Shown here piece after piece: positions 33,191 through 41,797 of a DNA stretch of 64,000 nt. Position 1 is the stretch's first letter. The number at the start of each line of letters is the position of its first letter. The stretch spans positions 186,001 to 250,000 of the forward strand of contig NZ_CP064787.1 in assembly GCF_017094505.1 (NCBI RefSeq), given 5' to 3'. A program made the position numbers and the translations under genes. A model generated the notes under the pieces. It saw only the letters and a program-made list of their open reading frames with translations. It was not told the origin of the DNA and searched no databases. Source of the DNA: Halapricum desulfuricans. GTDB taxonomy: Archaea > Halobacteriota > Halobacteria > Halobacteriales > Haloarculaceae.

Positions 33191-33951
33191 TCTCGCTCGG
33201 CGTCACCGGCGCGGCCGGGCGGATGGGCGAGGCCGTCGTCGAGACCGCCGCCGATCGCGAGGACGTCGAGGTCGTCTTCGGCGTCGATACCGCCGACGTC
33301 GAGGACGTGCTGGGCGTCCCAATCGAGGACCCGGACGCCTTCGAGACGTTGCTCGAAACCCACGAACCGGACGCGGTGATCGATTTCACCGTCCCCAGAG
33401 CGGCGACGACGTTCGCGACCGCCTGTGCGGCGGCGGGCGTGCCGCTGGTGACCGGAACGACCGGCCACGACGACCTGCAGTTCGAGACGGTCGCGGCCGC
33501 CAGCGAGCGCACGCCGGTCCTGAAGGCGACCAACTTCGCCCGCGGGATCCAGGCGCTGCTGCGGTCGGTCTCGGCCGCCGTCGAGGCGCTGCCGGGCTAC
33601 GACATCGAACTCACCGAGACTCACCACAACGGCAAGCGCGACGCCCCCAGCGGGACCGCGAACACGATCCTCGAGGCGATCCGGGACGCCGGCGACGAGG
33701 ACTTCCGGAAAGTCTACGGTCGCGAGGGGATCCAGCCCCGCGAGGACGGCGAAATCGGCGTCCACGTCCGCCGTGCCGGGGATATCCGGGGCGAACACGA
33801 GGTCATGCTCGCCGGCAACGACGAGGTCCTGACACTCTCTCATCGGGCGGAGGACCGCGGCGTCTTCGCGGCGGGCGCGATCGACGCCGCCGTCTGGCTG
33901 GCCGACCAGGACCCCGGCTGGTATGAGTTCGACGATGTGATTGACGGGTAA
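33187..33951 (+). CDS. dapB: 4-hydroxy-tetrahydrodipicolinate reductase
   Basis: A 254-residue NAD(P)H-dependent reductase, the next lysine-pathway step. N-terminal Rossmann LGVTGAAGRMGEAVVETAAD, TGTTGHDDLQFETV and ATNFARGIQALLRSV. The catalytic His/Lys block is DIELTETHHNGKRDAPSGTA, and GDIRGEHEVMLAGNDE follows. Coupled to dapA by a 4-base overlap. dapD and lysA do not follow; the next gene is orc1/cdc6. Confidence 0.96.
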   Translation: MISLGVTGAAGRMGEAVVETAADREDVEVVFGVDTADVEDVLGVPIEDPDAFETLLETHEPDAVIDFTVPRAATTFATACAAAGVPLVTGTTGHDDLQFETVAAASERTPVLKATNFARGIQALLRSVSAAVEALPGYDIELTETHHNGKRDAPSGTANTILEAIRDAGDEDFRKVYGREGIQPREDGEIGVHVRRAGDIRGEHEVMLAGNDEVLTLSHRAEDRGVFAAGAIDAAVWLADQDPGWYEFDDVIDG

Positions 33952-34033
33952 TACGCCGGGTAAGACGCCCGTCAGACGCTGATTCCCCGATTCTGGCCAA
34001 GAGTTAAGTAGCGCGGGAAGCTCGGTGAAAGTG

Positions 34034-35164
34034 ATGAGCGACGACCCCGAGGAGGGGATGTTGTCCTGGGACGAGTCGGTGTTCCGCGACGAGCACGTCT
34101 TCGAGATCGACTACGTCCCCGAAACCTTTCGCCATCGCGACAGCCAGATGGAGAGTCTGAAGTACGCGCTCCGACCGGCCGTCAGGGGATCGCGGCCGCT
34201 GAACGTGATCGCGCGCGGTCCGCCCGGAACCGGCAAGACGACCGCGGTCCAGAAGCTGTTCTCGGAGTTGCGCGCCCAGACGGACGTCAACGTCGCTCGC
34301 GTCAACTGTCAGGTCGATTCGACCCGCTATTCGGTGTTCTCGCGGCTGTTCGAGCACGTCTTCGAGTACGAACCGCCGGCGAGCGGCATCTCGTTCAAGA
34401 AGTTGTTCGGGCAGATCACCGACAGACTCGTCGAGGACGACGAGGTGCTCGCGGTGGCGCTGGACGACGTGAACTACCTCTTCTACGAGGGCGAGGCCAG
34501 CGAGACGCTGTACTCGCTGTTGCGCGCTCACGAGGCCCACAGCGGCGCGAAGATCGGCGTCATCGTCATATCCTCGGACCTGGATCTGGACGTGATCGAG
34601 GAACTGGACAGCCGCGTCCAGAGCGTCTTCCGCCCGGAGGAGGTCTATTTCAACAGGTACGGCGAGCGCGAGATCGTCGACATCCTGCGGGAGCGGGTCG
34701 ATCGCGGATTTCACGAGGACGCCGTCGGTCCGACGGTGCTCGACCGCGTCGCGGCCCTGACCGCAGAGCAGGGCGGCGACCTGCGCGTCGGGATCGACCT
34801 CCTGCGGCGGGCGGGCATGCACGCCGAGATGCGCGCCAGCCGGGTTGTCGAACTCGAGGACGTCGAGGCGGCCTACGACAAGTCGAAATACGTCCACCTT
34901 TCTCGACATCTCCGGGGGCTATCCGACTCCGAACAGGTGCTGGTCGAGGCGCTCGCTGAGGAGGGCGGTGGCCGGGCGGGCGACATCTACGAGGCGTTTC
35001 ACGACCGCTCGGAGCTGGGTTACACCCGCTATTCGGAGATTATCAACAAGCTCGACCAGCTCGACATCATCGACGCCGAGTACACCTCTGTCGACGGTCG
35101 CGGCCGGTCGCGGGAACTGACGCTGAACTACGACGCCGACGCCGTCCTCGAGCGACTGGAGTGA
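34034..35164 (+). CDS. Orc1/Cdc6-type AAA+ replication initiator
   Basis: A 376-residue AAA+ protein. Walker A is ARGPPGTGKTTAVQKLF (residues ~65-75) and Walker B is VLAVALDDVNYLFYEG. Sensor 1 is VIVISSDLDL and sensor 2 lies in GDLRVGIDLLRRAG. The C-terminal winged helix includes RYSEIINKLDQLDIIDAEY. Haloarchaea carry many orc paralogues, only some tied to origins. I see no origin-recognition-box repeats in the short upstream gap. The ATG at 34034 is preferred over a GTG 9 bp upstream. Confidence 0.93.
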   Translation: MSDDPEEGMLSWDESVFRDEHVFEIDYVPETFRHRDSQMESLKYALRPAVRGSRPLNVIARGPPGTGKTTAVQKLFSELRAQTDVNVARVNCQVDSTRYSVFSRLFEHVFEYEPPASGISFKKLFGQITDRLVEDDEVLAVALDDVNYLFYEGEASETLYSLLRAHEAHSGAKIGVIVISSDLDLDVIEELDSRVQSVFRPEEVYFNRYGEREIVDILRERVDRGFHEDAVGPTVLDRVAALTAEQGGDLRVGIDLLRRAGMHAEMRASRVVELEDVEAAYDKSKYVHLSRHLRGLSDSEQVLVEALAEEGGGRAGDIYEAFHDRSELGYTRYSEIINKLDQLDIIDAEYTSVDGRGRSRELTLNYDADAVLERLE

Positions 35165-35173
35165 CGCTGTTCT

Positions 35174-35521
35174 CTAGAGCAGGTCCCGGACTTCCGAGTA
35201 GAACATGTCGTGGTCGTCGACGGCGTCGATTTCGCGGGCGATCTTCACCGCGAGGACGTGCCAGCACAACTCGGTCGGGTCCGTCGGATCGAGGTTGTAC
35301 TCGGCGTCCTTGCAGGTGCAGCCGCCGTCCTCGACGATGTACTCGTCGTCGTGACCGACTACGATCGTGAAGTCGTTGTACTGTTTGACTCGCCCCTCGG
35401 AGACGGCCTCGATCGCCCGGACGCCGCGCGACCCGTGGACCGAGATGATACGATCGACTACGTCGGGGTCGAGTTCGCCCGCGTCCGCGAGGGCTGCCTG
35501 CCACTGCTCGACGGCGTTCAC
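35174..35521 (-). CDS. SWIM zinc-finger domain protein
   Basis: About 115 residues from the GTG at 35521 ([20 protein letters not shown]). The SWIM motif CxC...CxH is clear: [18 protein letters not shown] followed by [18 protein letters not shown] domains bind DNA or protein partners. The open frame could start further upstream at 35614, but that would overlap the divergent trm1 start. It is convergent with the orc gene (9-bp gap). Confidence 0.78.
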   Translation of the reverse strand: MNAVEQWQAALADAGELDPDVVDRIISVHGSRGVRAIEAVSEGRVKQYNDFTIVVGHDDEYIVEDGGCTCKDAEYNLDPTDPTELCWHVLAVKIAREIDAVDDHDMFYSEVRDLL

Positions 35522-35603
35522 GTCTCCGGCTATGGACAGCGAGGACAAAACGCTTCGGCACCGGAGCGCAACGGATTTGGGTCCCGGTCGTCGAGAGGTC
35601 GGT

Positions 35604-36710
35604 ATGCGCGTCACCGAAGGCAGCGCCGAGCTCGAGGTCCCCGAACAACCCGAGGAGGGGATCGGCGACGGCGTCTTCTACAACCCCGTTCAGGAGCTGA
35701 ACCGCGATCTGACGGTGGCGGTCCTGCGGGCCGCCCGCGAGCGCTTCGAACACGCCGAGACGTACCTCGATGCGACCGCCGCGAGCGGCGTCCGGGGCGT
35801 GCGAGCGGCCGCCGAGGGCTGGGACGTGACGCTGTGTGACCGCGACGAGGACGCGGTCGAACTCTGCCGGACCAACCTCGATCGAAACGGGCTCGCCGGC
35901 GAGGTCGTCCACCGGAACGTCAACGCGCTCATGCACGAGCGACGCTTCGACGTCGTCGATCTGGACCCGTTCGGCACGCCGATCCCCTTCGCCGACGCCG
36001 CCGTCCGGAGCGCCATCGACCTGCTCGCGGTCACCGCGACCGACACCGCCCCGCTCTGTGGCGCGCACTTCGAGAGCGGTGTCCGGTCCTACAGCGCGGT
36101 CCCCCGCAACACCGAATATCACCGCGAGATGGGCGTCCGGATCCTGCTGGGGGCGCTGGCCCGGACCGCCGCCCGCTACGACCGGGCGATCACGCCGATC
36201 ATGACCCACGCCACGAAACACTACGTCCGGACTTACCTTGCGCTGGCGGACGGCGCGACGGTCGCCGACCGCGCGCTCGACGAACTCGGCCACGTCCATC
36301 ACTGCCAGCACTGCCTGTGGCGCACCCACGAACGCGGGCTGATCGCCGACCCGCCAGCGGAATGTCCCAACTGCGGCGAGCACCTCCAGACCGCCGGCCC
36401 GCTGTGGCTCGGGCCGATCCACGACCGCGAGTTCCTCGAGCGGGTCGGCCGGCACGTCGACGACGGGATGGGGACCGCCGAGGAGGCCCGCGCACTGACC
36501 GAGCGGCTGGCCGCCGAACTGGCGACGCCGACCCACTACGACCAGCACCGACTCGCCAAGCGCTGGGGCGAGGGCGCGATGGCGATGGACGACTTCCTCG
36601 AGCGGCTCCGGGAGGCGGGCCACGAGGCGTCGCGCACCCACTACGGCGGGACGACGTTCAAGACCGACGCAGACGTGACCGAGATCGACGCGGCGATCCA
36701 CTCCGAGTGA
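35604..36710 (+). CDS. trm1: tRNA (guanine26-N2)-dimethyltransferase
   Basis: A 368-residue SAM-dependent enzyme forming m2G/m2,2G at tRNA position 26. N-terminal EGVFYNPVQ-type block is present as [19 protein letters not shown]-binding blocks are [17 protein letters not shown] and [18 protein letters not shown]. The C-terminal zinc-binding region has [15 protein letters not shown] and [20 protein letters not shown]. Archaeal length. It is divergent from the SWIM gene. Confidence 0.95.
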   Translation: MRVTEGSAELEVPEQPEEGIGDGVFYNPVQELNRDLTVAVLRAARERFEHAETYLDATAASGVRGVRAAAEGWDVTLCDRDEDAVELCRTNLDRNGLAGEVVHRNVNALMHERRFDVVDLDPFGTPIPFADAAVRSAIDLLAVTATDTAPLCGAHFESGVRSYSAVPRNTEYHREMGVRILLGALARTAARYDRAITPIMTHATKHYVRTYLALADGATVADRALDELGHVHHCQHCLWRTHERGLIADPPAECPNCGEHLQTAGPLWLGPIHDREFLERVGRHVDDGMGTAEEARALTERLAAELATPTHYDQHRLAKRWGEGAMAMDDFLERLREAGHEASRTHYGGTTFKTDADVTEIDAAIHSE

Positions 36711-36772
36711 CGCCCGGACCTCTCGACCGGCAGCACTCGCCGGACGTCCGCCGATCGAGTGCGTGACGTTCG

Positions 36773-37834
36773 TCACTCGACTTCCGTGCCCTCGCTCGCT
36801 TCGGCCCCGTCGTCATCGCCATCACCGTCGTCCCCGTTTCCTCGGCTGTTTTCGTCCTGACTGACTTCCTCGTCGGTGTCGGCCCCATTGGCGTCGTCCT
36901 CGTCGTCTCCGTCTTCTCGGCCGTTTTCGCCCTGGCCGACTTCTTCGACGTCGACGTCTCTGCCGGCGACGCCGCTCTCGGAGATGACCGGCAGGAGGTT
37001 GTACCCGCCTGAGTTCCCCTTTTTGACGACGGTGATGTCGAACACGAACTCGACTGTCTCACCGGGAGTGACCTCGAAGGCTTTGACGATCTGGAGCTTG
37101 CCGCTCGGTATCTTGACCGAGACCGACTCGCCGTCGACGATCCCCTCGACGTCGGCCGCCTCGAGTTCGATCTTCGAGTAACGCCCGGCCGGGAGGTCGT
37201 CCTCGAAAACGCCCGTCGCCTTGTCTCCGACCACCTGTGTGAGATCGACGGTCGCGCCGTCCAGATCGAGGACGAAAAACCCGCGCTCGTCGTCTCCGTC
37301 GTCATCGTCGATGTCTCCGGCGGCAGTTTCGGTCCCGCTGTCGTCACTCTGCGTTTCGGCCCCGTTCTCGACGGTCTCCGCCTCGGTCTCGTTCTCGACG
37401 GTCCGTGGTTCAGTCGTGGTTCCGGTCTCGTTCCCGACGGTCTGCGTTTCGGTGGCTGTTTCGCCGTCGTCCGATTCCGAGCCGTCAGCTTCTCGCTGAC
37501 CGCTTCGGAACACTCGCGCTCGATCGAGGGAGACATCGAGCGAATCGAACTCGTCGATGGCTACCGGTCGATCGCTGATCAGCAGCCGGAACGTCCCGGT
37601 GTCCGCGTCGCTTCCGTCGTCCGTGGACGTCTCCTCGGGCGTCGAGTCGTCACTGTCCGTTCCGGTGTCTCCCTTGGGACTGTCCGTATCGTTTCCACTG
37701 CCCTCCGCTCCGGGGTCGCCCGAACACCCGGAGAGTAGCGCCGTGCCGACCGCGGTTCCGGCGAGAAGGAACCGTCGCCGCTTGACGCCCCCGCTCCCGT
37801 TCGTCGAGTCCGATTGCCGTCTGGATGATTTCAT
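36773..37834 (-). CDS. Tat-exported lipoprotein with DUF4382 domain
   Basis: A 353-residue secreted protein from the ATG at 37834. The signal has the twin-arginine and lipobox pattern KRRRFLLAGTAVGTALLSGC. A long Thr/Asp/Glu-rich linker with repeated ETET-like runs follows. A DUF4382-like domain occupies roughly residues 75-285 (FRLLISDRPVAIDEFDSLDV, LPAGRYSKIELEAADVEGIV, KLQIVKAFEVTPGETVEFVF), interrupted by an unusually long acidic insert. The C-terminus is a very acidic tail. Probably anchored outside the cytoplasmic membrane; function unknown. Confidence 0.85.
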   Translation of the reverse strand: MKSSRRQSDSTNGSGGVKRRRFLLAGTAVGTALLSGCSGDPGAEGSGNDTDSPKGDTGTDSDDSTPEETSTDDGSDADTGTFRLLISDRPVAIDEFDSLDVSLDRARVFRSGQREADGSESDDGETATETQTVGNETGTTTEPRTVENETEAETVENGAETQSDDSGTETAAGDIDDDDGDDERGFFVLDLDGATVDLTQVVGDKATGVFEDDLPAGRYSKIELEAADVEGIVDGESVSVKIPSGKLQIVKAFEVTPGETVEFVFDITVVKKGNSGGYNLLPVISESGVAGRDVDVEEVGQGENGREDGDDEDDANGADTDEEVSQDENSRGNGDDGDGDDDGAEASEGTEVE

Positions 37835-37969
37835 CGTACTCGCTTCTCTCGGCTCGAACAGGCATATACTCGGCCGACAGTTCATTCTGTTTCAGCCCCT
37901 GAACTGTTCACATCCGGTGGTCTGGGCGGACAGCCAGGCCGAGACGGTGATGCGCCTTCCAACCGGCGC

Positions 37970-38797
37970 TCAGACGAGTCGCGCCCCGGCCGCGTCGACC
38001 CGGCAGGCGTCGGGGTCGTACCCGGCGTCCGAGAGGCCGGACCCCAGCGCGAAGACGGTCTCGCCGAGCATCGCCATCAAGGCCTCGCCGCCGGCCTCGC
38101 TCACGTCCCGAATCGCGTCCCGAAGGCGGTCGGTCAGCAACCCCGACTCGCGGGCGAACCGCCGGGAAGCGTAGGCGAACTGCGCAGGCGTCGGCTCGGA
38201 GACGAGCCGCGAGAGCGCCTCCGTGCCGGCCCTGCTGATCAATTCGGTATCGCCGCCGATCACCTCGCCGGTGTCGAGTTCGCCGAACGTGACGTACTCG
38301 ACGCGCGGGCGGTACGGCACGGCGTCGATCACGTTGTGCTGTGGCCCGCCCGGCTCGAGCCGGATCGGCATGCCGCCGGCCGCCTGCGCGACGACGTCGC
38401 CCAGTCCGGTCCCCGCCTGAACGTCCGCCCCGTGGGCAATTGTGACGAGTTCGTTTCGCGAGAGGTCGCGCTCGTAGACCCGGTTGGTCGCCAGCGCGGT
38501 CCCGAGCGCCATCGCCCCCGAAATCCCGAAGCCCGACCCGATCGGCAGGTCCGTCTCGGCGACGACGGACCCCTCGACGTCGAGGGTCTCCAGAACCGTC
38601 TCGACGGCCTCGACGCTCGCGGGCCGGCCGTTCAACTCGACGCGTCGATCCTCGGCCCGCTCGACGGTCACGCTGACGCCGTCGGCGAGTGTCACCCCGG
38701 CCCCCTGCGAACCGCTCGCGGTCGGATCGTCGTCCCGATGGACCGTGAAGAAGCCGGTCACGTGTCCGGGGACGAACGCTGTCGCCTCGTCGGTCAT
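37970..38797 (-). CDS. Pantoate kinase (GHMP family)
   Basis: A 275-residue GHMP kinase. It has AFVPGHVTGFFTVHRDDDP at the N-terminus and the ATP-binding PIGSGFGISGAMALGTALA near residue 95. GADVQAGTGLGDVVAQAAGG and a C-terminal GSGLSDAGYDPDACRVD follow. In archaea this enzyme phosphorylates pantoate for the archaeal CoA pathway with phosphopantothenate synthetase. The ATG at 38797 is selected. The partner synthetase gene is not in the window. Confidence 0.9.
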   Translation of the reverse strand: MTDEATAFVPGHVTGFFTVHRDDDPTASGSQGAGVTLADGVSVTVERAEDRRVELNGRPASVEAVETVLETLDVEGSVVAETDLPIGSGFGISGAMALGTALATNRVYERDLSRNELVTIAHGADVQAGTGLGDVVAQAAGGMPIRLEPGGPQHNVIDAVPYRPRVEYVTFGELDTGEVIGGDTELISRAGTEALSRLVSEPTPAQFAYASRRFARESGLLTDRLRDAIRDVSEAGGEALMAMLGETVFALGSGLSDAGYDPDACRVDAAGARLV

Positions 38798-38912
38798 CGT
38801 TCGAAGATCCGGCCGGCCGAGCAAAAAGGGGACGGTTGCGAATCGCTCTTGCCCGCCCGATACCGGTGGTGGCCCCCATCTTCAAGAGCGCTTCAGCTAT
38901 ACAGGGGAGTAT

Positions 38913-39215
38913 ATGCCGACGCTCAGCGCCGAGGTACGCGAGGAGACCGCAGCCGATCTCGAAGCGGTCGCGGAGTTGCTCGGGGACGACCGTGAGACGA
39001 CGATCGAGAAAGCGCTACAGGAGGGACTGGAGACGCTCCGGGTCCGGGTGGCCGTCGAGCGCTACCAGACCGGGGAGGTCTCGATCGGCGAGGCGGCCGA
39101 CATCGCCGACTGTACCGTCGCCGACTGGCTGGAGATCGCCCACGAGAAGAACCTCACCGCCCAGTACGCGCCCGAACAGCTGGCCGACGACGCCGCGACA
39201 GCGATCGACCCATGA
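38913..39215 (+). CDS. UPF0175 family protein (antitoxin-like)
   Basis: A 100-residue helical protein starting MPTLSAEVREETAADLEAVA, with EKALQEGLETLRVRVAVERY and GEVSIGEAADIADCTVADWL, the UPF0175 layout (DNA-binding-like helices). It overlaps the next gene by 4 bp (ATGA), a strong sign of a coupled pair. By analogy with UPF0175/PIN pairs it would be the antitoxin and autorepressor. A TATA-like box (AGTATATG) abuts the start codon. Confidence 0.85.
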   Translation: MPTLSAEVREETAADLEAVAELLGDDRETTIEKALQEGLETLRVRVAVERYQTGEVSIGEAADIADCTVADWLEIAHEKNLTAQYAPEQLADDAATAIDP

Positions 39216-39718
39216 CGTTCGTCCACGTCGGCCCGACGGCCCTGTACGACCTCGGTCAGATCGGCGAGCTCGACCTGTTGACGTACTTCGACGGCGCGAT
39301 CGTCGTTCCGGCGGCGGTCCGGGCCCAGATCACGACCGAGCCCGCCGCGACAAACCTCGCACAGTTCCTCGAGGAGTCGACGGTCATCACCTCTGTCCGG
39401 CCTGACGTCCGCGAGCGGGCCGCCAGCGCCCTGGGGCTCGATCCCGCCGGGTACGAGGCGGCGCTGCTCGGCGGGCTGTTCGACGAGACGGTCGACGAGG
39501 ACCGGACCGTGCTCGTCGTCTCCGACGACCGACGGCTGCGGGCGCTGGCGGACGGACTGGGCGCGTCCGTCACCGGCGCGTTCGGGGTCGTGGTCCGGGC
39601 CGCCGTCGAGGACAAGTACCTCTCGGCGCCGGAGGCAAAGCGGATCGTCTCCCGGATGGACGACCACGGCGTCCAGCTGACGGGACAGCTGAAGACTGCG
39701 GCGATCGGCGAACTCTGA
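39212..39718 (+). CDS. PIN-like (DUF3368-type) toxin-like protein
   Basis: A 168-residue protein resembling DUF3368 PIN nucleases: YDLGQIGELDLLTYFDGAIV, VVSDDRRLRALADGLGASVT and GAFGVVVRAAVEDKYLSAPE. The first motif, normally V-x-D-T/A-S/G-P, reads FVHVGPTALYDLG, so the first acidic metal ligand appears replaced by His. Later acidic residues are retained. It may be an inactive or altered nuclease. Coupled to the UPF0175 gene, so a toxin-antitoxin-like module is likely. Confidence 0.8.
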   Translation: MTFVHVGPTALYDLGQIGELDLLTYFDGAIVVPAAVRAQITTEPAATNLAQFLEESTVITSVRPDVRERAASALGLDPAGYEAALLGGLFDETVDEDRTVLVVSDDRRLRALADGLGASVTGAFGVVVRAAVEDKYLSAPEAKRIVSRMDDHGVQLTGQLKTAAIGEL

Positions 39719-40139
39719 GACCACTTTTTCCTCCTTCGGGTGTCCTCGGGCCTGCGGCCCTGTGGGCACAGCGTTGCGGCTTCGCCGCAACGTCATTCGG
39801 TCGCGGGCGTTGCCCGCGACCCGCTCAGTCAGAAAAACATGGGGAAAAACAACCCGGACGCTCGGCTCCGCCTCGCGTCCGGTGAACCGCGCTCGCGATG
39901 CTCGCGCGGATGCTAGTCTCTCACCGCCTCTTACAACCACTCTTCTTCCCTCGGGTTTCCCCGCGTCTACGGCACCGCAGGAACAGCGTTGCGGCTTCGC
40001 CGCGGTTCACAGGCCAGCGGGACCGAAAGATCCCTACTCGGACCGCAAACTTGCGAAACAGCCCTGCTGACTCGCTGTGTTCGCCAGCAGTGAAACGGCT
40101 TGCTTCGCTCGCTGTTCCCGTGTGATCTCAACGTTTTCG
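39719..40139. repeat. Non-coding region packed with hairpins and a 21-bp direct repeat
   Basis: This 421-bp convergent gap has no convincing gene. A 21-bp direct repeat (ACAGCGTTGCGGCTTCGCCG plus C) is at 39768-39788 and 39983-40003. Strong stems are CGTTGCGGC/GCCGCAACG (39772-39792), GGTCGCGGGC/GCCCGCGACC (39799-39821, 10 bp, 3-nt loop) and CCGGACGC/GCGTCCGG (39854-39882). A T run follows the toxin stop. It probably includes terminators for the two converging units; the repeated hairpins suggest a dispersed palindromic family. Confidence 0.6.
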
Positions 40140-41444
40140 TCAGGGACTCAGTCGCTGGCGATCTCGCGGGAAGATCACGGCCTCGCGAATGTTGTCGAGC
40201 CCGAGCATCGTCATCACGAGGCGCTCGGCACCCAGTCCCCAGCCGGCGTGGGGCGGCATGCCGTACCTGAACATCTTGGTGTAGTACTCGAAGGCCTCCG
40301 GATCCAGGCCCTGCTGTTCGAAGCCCGCGACGAGCTGATCGTAGCGGTGCTCACGCTGACCGCCCGAGACCAGTTCCATCGACGGGTGCATCATGTCGAA
40401 GCCCGTCGAGACCTCGGGATCGTCGTCGCGGTCCTTGATGTAGAAGGGCTTGATCTCGCTTGGCCAGTCGGTGATGAAGTAGTGCTCGCCGACCGCCTGC
40501 CCGAGGGCGTGCTCGGCCTCCGTCGAGAGGTCGTCGCCCCAGACCAGCGGCTCGTCGAGTTCGCCCGTCGCGTTGATCCGCTCGATGGCCTCCTCGTAGG
40601 TCAACCGCTCGAACTCGCCGTCGGGCACCTCGAAGTCGTCTTCGATCCCGAGCGCTTCGAGCTCCTCCTCGCAGTTCTCGGCGACGCCCTCGTAGGCGGA
40701 CTTGACGACGTGCTCGCAGACGTCCATCGCGTCGCCGTCGTCGAAGAACGCCGACTCGAAGTCGATAGAGGTCGCCTCGTTGAGGTGTCGCGGCGTGTTG
40801 TGTTCCTCGGCGCGGAAGATCGGCCCGATCTCGAAGACCCGTTCGAGCCCGGAGCCGACCATCAGCTGCTTGAACAGCTGCGGGCTCTGGTTCATGAAGG
40901 CCTCGCGCCCGAAGTAGGTGATCGGGAACAGCTCGGTCCCGCCCTCAGTGCCCGTAGCGACGATCTTGGGCGTGTTGATCTCGGTCGCGTCGACCGATCG
41001 GAAGGCTTCTCGGACGCTTCGCAGCACCTCCGCTCGGATCTCGAAGACCGCCTTGACCTCGGGCTTGCGCAGATCGAGCGTCCGGTTGTCCAGCCGCGTC
41101 GAGAGTTCGGCGTCGACCTTCCCCGAGGGATCCAGCGGGAGTTCGGGGTCGGCCTCGGCGATGACCTCGACCGACTCGGGGACGACTTCGACGCCGGTCG
41201 GGGCGCGGTCTTCCTCTTCGACTGCGCCCGTGACGGCCACGACGCTCTCGCGGTGAACGTCGAGCCCGGTCTCGACCAGGTCGTCGTCCATCTCGTCTTT
41301 CTCGAATTTGACCTGGATCTTTCCGGTCGTGTCCCGGACGATGATGAAAGCGATGCCACCGAGGTCGCGGATCTCGTGTACCCAGCCCTTGATGGTTACG
41401 TCCTCGCCGGGCTCGGCGTCCGCGGTGTAGGTTCGCTCGTCCAT
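40140..41444 (-). CDS. aspS: Aspartyl-tRNA synthetase
   Basis: A 434-residue archaeal-type class II enzyme. The N-terminal OB-fold anticodon-binding domain covers residues ~1-105 ([20 protein letters not shown]). Class II motif 2 is [20 protein letters not shown] and motif 3 is [20 protein letters not shown]. The [20 protein letters not shown] loop follows the archaeal/eukaryal form, and there is no bacterial GAD insertion. The ATG at 41444 is chosen. Whether it also charges tRNA-Asn cannot be decided from what I can see. Confidence 0.95.
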   Translation of the reverse strand: MDERTYTADAEPGEDVTIKGWVHEIRDLGGIAFIIVRDTTGKIQVKFEKDEMDDDLVETGLDVHRESVVAVTGAVEEEDRAPTGVEVVPESVEVIAEADPELPLDPSGKVDAELSTRLDNRTLDLRKPEVKAVFEIRAEVLRSVREAFRSVDATEINTPKIVATGTEGGTELFPITYFGREAFMNQSPQLFKQLMVGSGLERVFEIGPIFRAEEHNTPRHLNEATSIDFESAFFDDGDAMDVCEHVVKSAYEGVAENCEEELEALGIEDDFEVPDGEFERLTYEEAIERINATGELDEPLVWGDDLSTEAEHALGQAVGEHYFITDWPSEIKPFYIKDRDDDPEVSTGFDMMHPSMELVSGGQREHRYDQLVAGFEQQGLDPEAFEYYTKMFRYGMPPHAGWGLGAERLVMTMLGLDNIREAVIFPRDRQRLSP

Positions 41445-41797
41445 GCTCGGCCCTATTGGTCGGCCTGACTTAAACACCGTTTATTCGGACCGACGGATGT
41501 GGCGGCGAGACGTGACACGGCCACGACCGGCTGTCTCAGAGTGACCGCTGTACGTCTGTTCCGGGTCGACCGCACCAGATTCTGGTGTCTCGACTCTCGG
41601 GCCCTCGTTCGTTCTATTCACAGAATTTCGAGGCGGATGCCACGGGGTCGTCCGGACATCGAAGATTTCCGGGATGAGAGACGAAATCTCTCGAGCCACT
41701 TGGTCCCGCGGTTGTTGACGGGGGCGCAGTCGTGCGGTCGCTCCGGTGAATCGATATCACGGTCACTAGCATACTGAGCGACTCGGGGCCGACCCCG
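41445..41797. other. Intergenic region with no recognised feature
   Basis: 353 bp between aspS and the photolyase gene on the same strand. Part must hold the aspS promoter (A/T-richer patch near 41470-41490). I see no coding frame with haloarchaeal composition, no strong hairpin and no repeat. Confidence 0.4.

Noticed and set aside
33952-34033. Replication origin next to orc1/cdc6
   Set aside because: The gap is only about 80 bp and shows no repeated origin-recognition-box-like motifs or A/T-rich unwinding tract.
38860-38912. Possible fourth copy of the 80-bp element (ATACCGGTGG ... AGTAT)
   Set aside because: Only the end-like motifs match; the interval is too short and lacks the central hairpin and conserved arms.
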